This document shows, piece by piece, positions 15,326 through 23,672 of a stretch of 64,000 bases of DNA. Below the pieces are notes generated by a model. It was not told where the DNA came from. It ran no database searches and saw only the letters and a program-made list of their open reading frames with translations. This DNA comes from Pseudoalteromonas marina (GTDB lineage Bacteria > Pseudomonadota > Gammaproteobacteria > Enterobacterales > Alteromonadaceae), in assembly GCF_000238335.3 (NCBI RefSeq), contig NZ_AHCB03000011.1:1-64000 (forward strand), written 5' to 3'. Both the position numbers and the translations under genes were made by a program. Every line of letters starts with the position of its first letter. Position 1 is the first letter of the stretch.

Positions 15326-17386
15326 ATGAATGCATTTGAATTACGTGAGCCAGACTGGAACGCAATAGAACCAGCGCGCTTAATTGCAGAGCCTAAATTG
15401 CAAGGCCATGTGCTAGTTTTACCGACTCAATTTGGTGAGGTCAGCGTTACCATAAGCGAGTTTGGTTTACGTTTAAATGCAGGCATAACGCAAGACCACG
15501 CGTTTAATATACTCAGCGCCACTCCTACTAATTTACCGCTATTACTTAATACATTAGGCCAAGGCTTTGAAGCAACAGCCGGTGAGTACCGTTTAGAGTT
15601 TTACAGCGACCCATTTCATTTTAAGCTTTATAAAAACGACAAATTAGTACAGCAATCAGCAACCGATGGCCACTTTGTACGCCAGCATCGTTTACCGCCA
15701 CTGGCTAAAACTGATCACGGCTGGATTTTAAGTCTGGAGCTTAATTACGACGAAGCCGTATATGGCCTTGGTGAAAAATGGGGCAAGCTTGATAAACGCG
15801 GCCAACTTATTCGCTCATACAATCACGATGCACTGGGCGTAAATGCCGAAAAATCATATAAAAACACCCCATACGCTTGGAGCCCTGAGGGCTGGAACTT
15901 ATTTGTACACACGCCAGCGCCTGTTACCCATGGCGTAGGTTACGCACTTTGGTCGCAACGTGCTTATGTGTGTTTAGTTGAAGATGACGCACTTGATGTA
16001 TTTTTATACCAAGAGCAAACGCCTGCACAAAGTATTAATCGCTACTGCGAGCTAACTGGTTTTGCACCGGTACCACCGCAGTGGAGCTTTGGCGTTATTT
16101 TATCAAAAGCGTACTACAAAAATGCTGATGAGCTATTAAGTGTTGCCCGCGAAGTACGTGCTAAAAATATGCCGTGTGATGTAATTACCCTTGATGGCCG
16201 AGCATGGCAAGACACCGACACCCGCTTTGCTTTTGAATGGGACCCAACACGTTACGCCGACCCAAAACCTGTGCTTGATGAACTAAAAGCCATGGATTTT
16301 AAAATTTGTGTGTGGGAATACCCGATGATCTCGGTAAACAACCCATTATTTTCTAAAGCGGCCGAAAACGGTTGGTTAATAAAAGACAAACGCACAGGTA
16401 AAGCGTATCAATACGAGTGGGATTTAAGCCCCTTTGGCGAAGTGCTTACGCCATTGCCAGAGTCGGGTATTTTAGATTTTACTCACCCCGACGCTTACGA
16501 ATACTGGCTCGAATCGCACAAGCCATTATTTGAGCTTGGCGTAGATATGATAAAAGCAGACTTTGGCGAACAGCTAGAAGACGAAAACATGGTATCGCAC
16601 AGTGGCGACAGCGGCATTAGACTGCATAATGTTTATAGCATGCTGTACAACCGCTGCGTTTATGAAGCTGCCGAAAAGTACTGTAAAACAGGACCCTTTT
16701 TGTTTAGCCGCTCAGCGTGGACGGGTAGCCAACGATTCCCTGCACAATGGGGCGGCGATCCACAAGCCGATTGGCAAGGTTTAGCAGCAAGTATTCGCGG
16801 CAGCTTAGCGTGGGGCATGTCGGGCGGGCCATTTTTTGCAACCGATATTGGTGGTTTTTATAAAGATACGCGCGATGCCGAGCTTTATGTACGCTGGGCG
16901 CAAGCGTCGGTATTTAGTGCGCACATGCGTTTACATGGCATTGGCCCACGCGAACCGTGGTCTTACACCGAGCAAGCAAGTGACGCGGTATTTGCAGCGC
17001 TTAAATTGCGTTATCAGTTAATTCCATATTTACAAACATGTGCAGAGCAAGCGCAGCAAACAGGGTTGCCTATTCAGCGCGCTATGGCACTGGCATTTCC
17101 TGATGATGTATTAGCATATAGTTTTGATCAGCAATTTATGTGCGGCGAAAAACTCCTTGTTGTGCCATGCGTTGTACCAAACGGTAAAGTGAAGTTTTAC
17201 TTACCGCAAGGGGAATGGTTGAGCTTTCCTGATAGGCAGGCATACCAAGGCGGCAAGTATTACGAAGAAACACTTGAGCTTACACAAATGGCCGTGTTCG
17301 TTCGTAAAGGCGATACGCTATTGCTAGGCCCAGATGTTCAACACACAGAGCAAGACATGAGCCAGTTAACTGCGTGGCCAAATTAA
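15326..17386 (+). CDS. Glycoside hydrolase family 31 (YicI-related alpha-glycosidase; candidate sulfoquinovosidase)
   Basis: A 686-residue retaining alpha-glycosidase without a signal peptide, hence cytosolic. The catalytic nucleophile is D412 in IKADFGEQ and the acid/base is D478 in WGGDPQADW; DIGGF follows. Overall it reads closer to E. coli YicI (alpha-xylosidase) than to YihQ (sulfoquinovosidase). Against YihQ, the sulfonate-binding Arg301 has an equivalent, R300 in DTRFAFEW, but Trp304 is F303 and Tyr508 is F511. Neighbours point to a sulfo-sugar glycoside. Alternatives are an alpha-xylosidase or alpha-glucosidase. A GntR operator lies 22 bases before the start, and the symporter gene follows 89 bases downstream. 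Confidence 0.88.
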   Translation: MNAFELREPDWNAIEPARLIAEPKLQGHVLVLPTQFGEVSVTISEFGLRLNAGITQDHAFNILSATPTNLPLLLNTLGQGFEATAGEYRLEFYSDPFHFKLYKNDKLVQQSATDGHFVRQHRLPPLAKTDHGWILSLELNYDEAVYGLGEKWGKLDKRGQLIRSYNHDALGVNAEKSYKNTPYAWSPEGWNLFVHTPAPVTHGVGYALWSQRAYVCLVEDDALDVFLYQEQTPAQSINRYCELTGFAPVPPQWSFGVILSKAYYKNADELLSVAREVRAKNMPCDVITLDGRAWQDTDTRFAFEWDPTRYADPKPVLDELKAMDFKICVWEYPMISVNNPLFSKAAENGWLIKDKRTGKAYQYEWDLSPFGEVLTPLPESGILDFTHPDAYEYWLESHKPLFELGVDMIKADFGEQLEDENMVSHSGDSGIRLHNVYSMLYNRCVYEAAEKYCKTGPFLFSRSAWTGSQRFPAQWGGDPQADWQGLAASIRGSLAWGMSGGPFFATDIGGFYKDTRDAELYVRWAQASVFSAHMRLHGIGPREPWSYTEQASDAVFAALKLRYQLIPYLQTCAEQAQQTGLPIQRAMALAFPDDVLAYSFDQQFMCGEKLLVVPCVVPNGKVKFYLPQGEWLSFPDRQAYQGGKYYEETLELTQMAVFVRKGDTLLLGPDVQHTEQDMSQLTAWPN

Positions 17387-17475
17387 AAACTCGTTTTAAA
17401 ACACACACAACACACATAATAATAAAGATATTAGCTTACTTTTTAACGAGTTAAGTAAGCTTAAAGGAACACAGT

Positions 17476-19215
17476 ATGGAAGGTATGAACATTACCATGA
17501 CACTGCTATCGTGCTTGGCGTTTATGGCGCTGGTGGGATATATCTCGTACCAAAAAACCAAAGGGGAAGTTAACACCCAAGACGGTTACTTTTTAGCGGG
17601 CCGTGGTTTAACAGGTACATTTATAGCAGGGTCGATGATCCTCACTAATTTATCGGCCGAGCAACTTATTGGCCTTAATGGCTCAGCGTATGGTTACAAC
17701 CTTAGTTCAATGGCATGGGAAGTAACCGCAGGTATTTCTACCATTATTATGGCGCTGATCTTTTTACCGCGCTATTTAGCTGGGGCATTTTCTACCTTAC
17801 CCGAGTTTTTACGAGATCGTTTTGACGATACCGTACGCCGCATGACCGTGATCTTATTCATGGTCGGATACTGCTTTATTACTATTCCTTCGGTTTTGTA
17901 CTCAGGATCAATCGCCGTGCTTAGGCTATTTGATGTACCCGCCTTATTAGACATGAGTTATCAAGCAAGCCTTATTGTTACCATTATTATTGTCGGCTCC
18001 GTGGGCGCTATATACGCGGTATTTGGTGGTTTAAAGGCGGTTGCTGTATCCGATACTATTAACGGTGTTGGGTTACTTATTATTGGTATTTTAGTGCCAA
18101 CGCTTGGGCTTATTGCGCTTGGCGATGGCAGCTTTGCTGATGGTTTAAGTACTTTAGTAAATACCGATACCGAAAAGCTTAATGCTATTGGTAGCGAGGA
18201 TGATCCCGTGCCATTTGGCACTATTTTTACCGGTATGATCCTCGCTAATTTATTTTATTGGGGTACAAATCAGTACGTGATCCAGCGCACATTAGGTGCT
18301 AAAAACTTAGTTGAAGGGCAAAAAGGGGTGTTGTTTTCAGGGTACTTTAAAGTACTAGTCCCCTTTATGATGATGATCCCTGGGGTTATTGCGTACCATC
18401 TTTATAAGCACGAAAGCCTACAAACTATTGATTTAGCCTACCCACACTTAGTGAAAGATGTACTTCCTCAGTACTTATCAGGGTTCTTTTTAGCAGTATT
18501 GTTAGGTGCGGTATTTAGCTCGTTTAATTCACTACTAAATAGCGCCGCAACGCTGTTTTGTTTAGATGTTTATAAACCCATGAAAAAAGGCAAAGTAAGC
18601 GACGAAAAGCTCATTAAAGTGGCCAAAATAACCAGTATTGTTATTGCTGTTTTGTCGTTTATAACCGCGCCATTACTCATGTTTGCACCCGAAGGCTTAT
18701 GGCACATTATTCGTGTATTTACCGGTTTTTATAACATTCCGGTCATCACAATTGTGTTAGTGGGTTTATTTACTCGTAAAGTGCCTGCATTGGGCGCTAA
18801 AGTGGCGATTATTTTTCATGTTATTGCCTACACGCTACTTAAATTTGTGTGGGATGTTGATATTAACTTTATCCATATTTACGCCATTTTATTCTTTATT
18901 GAATTGGCAATAATGCTAGGAATTGGTTACTACAAGCCACTTGCAAAACCGTGGCAATTTACCCGCAAAGCCGAAGTAAACTTAAGCCCTTGGAAGTACG
19001 CACTGCCGTGCGCCATTGTATTGGTTAGCTTAATAGTGAGCTTATATATTGTGTTTTCTCCTTTAGGCCTAGTTGGCGGTACCAGTGTTTATTTTGTGCC
19101 TAGCCTCATTACTGTTTGGACATTAGCTGCATTGTTTAGCTGGTGGAGTGTGCGTCGTTGGCATGTGCGATACGAAAACAGCCTTGCCCATATAGGTGTC
19201 ACAAAGGCCGCATAA
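17476..19215 (+). CDS. Sodium/solute symporter, SGLT-like (SSS family)
   Basis: A 579-residue inner membrane protein with about 14 segments, clearly related to Vibrio SGLT: NLSAEQLIGLNGSAYGY, LPEFLRDRFD, IYAVFGGLKAVAVSDTI, FYWGTNQYVIQRTLGAKNLVEGQKG and SSFNSLLNSAATLF. It would import a sugar or glycoside with Na+. It follows the GH31 gene in the same unit, so its cargo is probably the intact glycoside that GH31 cleaves in the cytosol. The start ATG has AAAGGAA upstream. A weak GTGATTT/AAATCAC hairpin follows the stop. Confidence 0.92.
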   Translation: MEGMNITMTLLSCLAFMALVGYISYQKTKGEVNTQDGYFLAGRGLTGTFIAGSMILTNLSAEQLIGLNGSAYGYNLSSMAWEVTAGISTIIMALIFLPRYLAGAFSTLPEFLRDRFDDTVRRMTVILFMVGYCFITIPSVLYSGSIAVLRLFDVPALLDMSYQASLIVTIIIVGSVGAIYAVFGGLKAVAVSDTINGVGLLIIGILVPTLGLIALGDGSFADGLSTLVNTDTEKLNAIGSEDDPVPFGTIFTGMILANLFYWGTNQYVIQRTLGAKNLVEGQKGVLFSGYFKVLVPFMMMIPGVIAYHLYKHESLQTIDLAYPHLVKDVLPQYLSGFFLAVLLGAVFSSFNSLLNSAATLFCLDVYKPMKKGKVSDEKLIKVAKITSIVIAVLSFITAPLLMFAPEGLWHIIRVFTGFYNIPVITIVLVGLFTRKVPALGAKVAIIFHVIAYTLLKFVWDVDINFIHIYAILFFIELAIMLGIGYYKPLAKPWQFTRKAEVNLSPWKYALPCAIVLVSLIVSLYIVFSPLGLVGGTSVYFVPSLITVWTLAALFSWWSVRRWHVRYENSLAHIGVTKAA

Positions 19216-19284
19216 ACACAGGTTATAACCACTATACGTGATTTTAAATCACATTTTATTCACATAATGTTTGCATTACGAAGT

Positions 19285-19327
19285 TTGATTGTTTAAATTT
19301 GTAGCTCTTATATAAGATATAAGAGCT
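19285..19327 (+). promoter_or_regulatory. Promoter and GntR-type operator of the TonB receptor
   Basis: TTGATT (19285-19290), 17 bp, TTATAT (19308-19313). The -10 lies inside CTCTTATATAAGAT (19305-19318), a variant of the operator seen at the two other promoters. This in turn sits in a perfect inverted repeat with arms AGCTCTTATAT (19303-19313) and ATATAAGAGCT (19317-19327). Confidence 0.65.
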
Positions 19328-19428
19328 AGTAAGGAAAATACTTAACACACACTGTCACCGTAATTTAGCAAACCACACAATTGCTAGCGCGGTACCACAC
19401 AGCACACACGCACAATATGGAGAATGAC

Positions 19429-21870
19429 ATGAGAGCTAAAAAGTCTATCTTAAGCTTGGCTGTCTCGTTAGCAATGACAACTGGTTTAGCTGTTAGCGCG
19501 CAAGTTAATGCTGCGCAAGAACAAGTAAATCAAACGCAAGCGGAACAAGAACAGCAAAATAATAAAAACGATTCATTTGAAAAAATAGTGGTGACATCGC
19601 AAAAGCGTACACAAAGCTTAAACGAAGTGCCGGTTGCCGTATCGGTGCTAAATAGCGATCAAATTAATTCAGCGTTTGCTAATAATATGGAAGGTTTACA
19701 ATCGCTTGTGCCGTCTGTGAGCTTTAGAAAAGGCACCACAACCCGTAACTCGGCGCTCACCGTGCGTGGTATTGGTACAATTTCATTTAGTATTGCTGCC
19801 GAGCCAAGTGTGGCAACGGTTGTTGATGGCGTAGTACTTGGTCGCTCTGGTCAAGCTTTTGCTGATTTATATGATGTAGACCGTATTGAAGTACTGCGCG
19901 GCCCACAAGGCACACTATTTGGTAAAAATGCCTCGGCTGGTGTGGTAAATATCACAACAAAAGATCCGTCTTACGACACTACCGGCAGTATAGAAACCTC
20001 GTTTTATCAAGACAACGAATATCGCTTTAAAGGCGTTGTAAGTGGCGGCCTAAGCGACGACTTAGCAGCAAGCTTAACCGTATTTAAAGGTAAGTTTGAT
20101 GGTTACATAGATAACGTATATAACAACGAAAAAGTAAACGGCTACGACCGTGAAGGTGCGCGTGCTGTATTTAAATACGAACCAACCGACGACCTAAACG
20201 TTAAATTTATTACAGAATACTACAACGCCGATGACGACTGTTGTGCCGATTTAGAAGCCCTACCAAGTGGCCGTAATCCTGATTCAAAAGCGGCGCCAAA
20301 CAGTAACGGTATTGTTGATGGCGTTGCTGACATAGACCTAGATCAACGTAAAGTTGACCACGACTATGAGTCGCGCACAATAGATAAACACAGCGCGTTT
20401 TCAGTACAAGTTGATAAAACCATTGGCGACCACACGTATACGTCAATTACTGCACAGCGCTCGTGGGATAACACCGAGTTTCGTGAAGGTGATTTTACCT
20501 CTATTGCCGGCGACAGCAATCAACCCGTATTTGGTGTGCCATTTCAGTTACATGATATTGGTGAGCAACAATGGGATCAGTTTTCACAAGAGTTTCGTGT
20601 AACGTCTAACCTAAGTGGGCCATTTAACTACGTGGCTGGTTTATTTTACTGGAACATGGACTCACAACGTAACTTTACTCGCGATGCCAGTTGCCAAAAT
20701 AACGCAGGCCAGTTAGATAGCGCCATGGCGTTTTACGCGCAAAATAACTTGTCGGGTGCAGAGCTAGACGCAGCGCTTGCCGACTTAGATGGCTACGCAC
20801 AGGGCTTAGGCGTTAGCTGTAATGCGAACGACATTGTGTCGGCTACTGCATACATGAGTACAGAGTTTAATAACTGGGCAGCTTTTGCAGACGGTACTTA
20901 TGAGTTATCTGACGATTTAACCATGCTATTTGGCCTGCGTTATACCGATGACGAAGTATCGTACACGCACCGCCGTGTCAGCAACGATGTATATGGCCGT
21001 CGTGGTGTGGGTGTACGCCCTGCAACATTAAATACTGACGAACAGGGTAAAGCTGAAGAAACTAACGTATCGGGCCGTTTAGGTATGCAATACGATTTAG
21101 GCGATGGCCAAATGGTATACGGTACTTACTCGCAAGGTTACAAAGGGCCTGGCTTTAATATTTACTACAACTTTAACCCTGACAACGACGGCCGTGAAAT
21201 AGCGCCGGAAGAGTCTGACGCGTTTGAACTTGGCTATAAGTATGCAAGCAGCGACTTTGTGTTTAACTTTGCAGTATTTAAAACCGAAATTGAAGGCTTC
21301 CAAGCAAACAACTTTGATTGTTCAGACGGCACCTGTATTACTCGCTTAACAAACGCAGGCGACGTAAGTACACAAGGTGCAGAAGTTGACTTTATGTGGG
21401 CCGCAACCGATGCACTTACGCTAACCGGTGGTATTGCTTATATTAAAGCCGAAATTGATGAATTTAATTGTCCGCCAGAAGTGGCCGCAGGCTCGTGTAC
21501 TGACCGCTCAGGGCTAGATGTTCCATTTTCGCCAGACTTAAAGTACTCATTAAGTGCTGACTACTTTATTGAAACCGAACACGGCTTTAATGTGCACGTA
21601 AATGGCTCGTACATATACACTGACGAGCAATACTCTGACCTACCTAATAATGTAGGCGAGTTTAACCCAGCAGCCTTATTACCAGATTACGGTATTTTAA
21701 ATGCAAGCGTAGGTTTATCGTTTAAAGACGATGCCTTTAGAGTATCGCTTATTGCTAAAAACCTAACAGACGAAAGCTATGCAACAACCTACAGTGGCGA
21801 TAATTTCCGTTACCAAATACCGCGTGATGCAGAGCGCTACTTTGGTGTGTCGTTTAAGGCGCGCTTTTAA
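19429..21870 (+). CDS. TonB-dependent receptor of the catabolic island
   Basis: An 814-residue outer membrane receptor. The chosen start (MRAKKSILSLAVSLAMTTG) has GGAGA five bases upstream; frames starting earlier lack a signal peptide at the N-terminus. A signal peptide to about residue 32 is followed by a plug domain (FEKIVVTSQKRTQSLNEVPVAV; VLRGPQGTLFGKNASAGVVNI) and a barrel ending in an aromatic residue (FKARF). The plug type is that of receptors for carbohydrates and other organic substrates in Alteromonadales. With its own operator for the same presumed regulator, it probably carries the island's glycoside across the outer membrane. Confidence 0.92.
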   Translation: MRAKKSILSLAVSLAMTTGLAVSAQVNAAQEQVNQTQAEQEQQNNKNDSFEKIVVTSQKRTQSLNEVPVAVSVLNSDQINSAFANNMEGLQSLVPSVSFRKGTTTRNSALTVRGIGTISFSIAAEPSVATVVDGVVLGRSGQAFADLYDVDRIEVLRGPQGTLFGKNASAGVVNITTKDPSYDTTGSIETSFYQDNEYRFKGVVSGGLSDDLAASLTVFKGKFDGYIDNVYNNEKVNGYDREGARAVFKYEPTDDLNVKFITEYYNADDDCCADLEALPSGRNPDSKAAPNSNGIVDGVADIDLDQRKVDHDYESRTIDKHSAFSVQVDKTIGDHTYTSITAQRSWDNTEFREGDFTSIAGDSNQPVFGVPFQLHDIGEQQWDQFSQEFRVTSNLSGPFNYVAGLFYWNMDSQRNFTRDASCQNNAGQLDSAMAFYAQNNLSGAELDAALADLDGYAQGLGVSCNANDIVSATAYMSTEFNNWAAFADGTYELSDDLTMLFGLRYTDDEVSYTHRRVSNDVYGRRGVGVRPATLNTDEQGKAEETNVSGRLGMQYDLGDGQMVYGTYSQGYKGPGFNIYYNFNPDNDGREIAPEESDAFELGYKYASSDFVFNFAVFKTEIEGFQANNFDCSDGTCITRLTNAGDVSTQGAEVDFMWAATDALTLTGGIAYIKAEIDEFNCPPEVAAGSCTDRSGLDVPFSPDLKYSLSADYFIETEHGFNVHVNGSYIYTDEQYSDLPNNVGEFNPAALLPDYGILNASVGLSFKDDAFRVSLIAKNLTDESYATTYSGDNFRYQIPRDAERYFGVSFKARF

Positions 21871-21901
21871 TAGTTAAAAAATTTTCCCTTGTATAACAAC
21901 A

Positions 21902-21931
21902 AGCGTAGCGTTAAACCGCTGCGCTTTTTTG
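21902..21931 (+). terminator. Terminator of the TonB receptor gene
   Basis: AGCGTAGCG (21902-21910) pairs with CGCTGCGCT (21917-21925) with one G-U pair, followed by TTTTTT. Confidence 0.85.
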
Positions 21932-21992
21932 TGTCTTATTTTTGTCAATCTTTGGTCACTTTTTCTTCATTAAAACGTCCTTTATTAGTCAT
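21931..21992 (+). promoter_or_regulatory. Phased PhoB-box-like array upstream of the alkaline phosphatases
   Basis: Seven-base units resembling CTGTCAT start exactly every 11 bases: GTGTCTT (21931), TTGTCAA (21942), TGGTCAC (21953), TCTTCAT (21964), ACGTCCT (21975), TAGTCAT (21986). A Pho box is made of 11-base-spaced CTGTCAT-type units. The first three and the last are the better matches. Its place before an alkaline phosphatase gene supports phosphate-starvation control. Confidence 0.6.
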
Positions 21993-22077
21993 ATGTATTT
22001 TCTATAGTGCAGCGGTTACTTATTTGAGGTTTTAGCTTCAAGCAAAAATAACCACTACATAATGGGAATAATAAAGG

Positions 22078-23661
22078 ATGAAAATTAAAAAAGTCGCTGC
22101 GGCGGTTGGGCTAACATTTATGTTAAGCGCTGCAAGTCATGCCAATGTATTACCACAAAGCCAAACAGACAATAACTGGTATACAAACGCACAAACTACG
22201 TTAGCTACTAAAAATACTCAGGCACAAAGTGCGCAAGTTACAAAAGCAAAAAACGTAATTTTATTTGTGGGTGATGGCATGGGTATTTCTACCCTAACGG
22301 CAGCACGTATTTTAAAAGGCCAACGAGCAGGCAACCCAGGTGAAGAAGGCTATTTGAGCTTTGAAGAGTTCCCGTATTCTGCGCAAGTTAAAACGTATAA
22401 CGTAGATGCGCAAACGCCGGATTCTGCAGGCACAATGACCGCAATGATCTCAGGTGTTAAAACTGATGTAGGCGTAATTGGTGTAGACGAAGACATTGAG
22501 CGCGGTGTATGTTCAACTGTATCGGGTAACGAGCTTTTAACTGCAACAGAACTAGCTGAAATTAAAGGCCTTGCAACAGGGGTTATTTCTACAGCGCGTA
22601 TTACACATGCAACGCCAGCGGCCACGTATGCTAAATCGGCAGACCGTAACTGGGAAGATATTTCAGATATGCCAGAAGGGTCAGAAGCCTGTGAAGATAT
22701 TGCATCTCAACTGGTTAACTTTGAAAAAAACCTAGAAGCGCGCTTTTTAGGTACCGACGTAGACGGCCTTGATTTTGTAATGGGCGGCGGTCGTCGTCAC
22801 TTTTTACCAAAAGATGCTGCGGCTAATTCAAGCGATGCGACAAGCGCCGTTGAAGGCGATCGTACCGATGAGCGTAACCTTGTCACTGAGTGGCAAACAC
22901 AATATCCAAATGCAACGTACGTCATGGACCAAGCAGGGTTTGATGCTATTGCCGATGACGCTACGAAAGTATTTGGCTTATTTAACGAATCGCACATGCA
23001 ATACGAAGCTGACCGAGTAAACGACGTAGCAGGCGAGCCATCACTGACCGAAATGACCACAAAAGCAATCGACGTGCTGGGTAAAAACGACAATGGCTTT
23101 TTCTTAACGGTTGAGTCGGGCCGTATTGACCATGCGCACCACGCAGGCAATGCTTACAACGCACTTAACGATACCATTGAATTTGCCAATGCAGTTCAAG
23201 CCGCAATCGATAATACCAACCCAGAAGAAACCCTTATTTTAGTGACTGCCGATCACAGCCACGTATTTACTATTGCTGGTTACCCTAAGCGCGGTAACCC
23301 AATTTTAGGCCAAGTAGTGGCTGTAGGCCAAACAGCGCCAAGCCTTGCTGCCGATGACATGCCATACACTACGGTAGGTTATGCAAATGGTTTAGGTTTT
23401 AGAGACCTAGGTGATGAAACAAACGCTGATGCAACCTACTTAAGCGGCCCAGTAGCTGGGCGCGTTGAGTTAAATGGTGTTGATACAACAACCCCAGGTT
23501 TTCACCAAGAAACAACCGTGCCACTCGGTTCTGAAACACATGCCGGTGAAGATATTTCACTGCATGCTAAAGGCCCAGGTGCACAACTTGCTCAAGGCGT
23601 TATTGAGCAAAACGTTGTATTTCATCTAATTAACCAAGCTCTTGAATTAACTCAGCAATAA
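22078..23661 (+). CDS. Alkaline phosphatase, PhoA family (secreted)
   Basis: A 527-residue periplasmic or secreted phosphomonoesterase. A signal peptide covers about residues 1-22 (SAASHA). Metal and nucleophile motifs are VGDGMG (D66), TPDSAGT with nucleophile S116, and DHSHVF. At the position of E. coli Asp153 it has His (H177 in THATPAA), and at Lys328 also His (in GRIDHAHHAGN), the combination seen in animal enzymes rather than E. coli. It hydrolyses phosphate monoesters to release Pi. The stop overlaps the possible first start of a paralogue (TAATG). A PhoB-like array lies upstream. Confidence 0.94.
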   Translation: MKIKKVAAAVGLTFMLSAASHANVLPQSQTDNNWYTNAQTTLATKNTQAQSAQVTKAKNVILFVGDGMGISTLTAARILKGQRAGNPGEEGYLSFEEFPYSAQVKTYNVDAQTPDSAGTMTAMISGVKTDVGVIGVDEDIERGVCSTVSGNELLTATELAEIKGLATGVISTARITHATPAATYAKSADRNWEDISDMPEGSEACEDIASQLVNFEKNLEARFLGTDVDGLDFVMGGGRRHFLPKDAAANSSDATSAVEGDRTDERNLVTEWQTQYPNATYVMDQAGFDAIADDATKVFGLFNESHMQYEADRVNDVAGEPSLTEMTTKAIDVLGKNDNGFFLTVESGRIDHAHHAGNAYNALNDTIEFANAVQAAIDNTNPEETLILVTADHSHVFTIAGYPKRGNPILGQVVAVGQTAPSLAADDMPYTTVGYANGLGFRDLGDETNADATYLSGPVAGRVELNGVDTTTPGFHQETTVPLGSETHAGEDISLHAKGPGAQLAQGVIEQNVVFHLINQALELTQQ

Positions 23662-23672
23662 TGGCGGCGAAC

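Noticed and set aside
19238..19252. GTGATTTTAAATCAC after the symporter gene as a CRP site
   Set aside because: The spacing between GTGA and TCAC is 7 rather than 6 bases. It may equally be a weak terminator hairpin.
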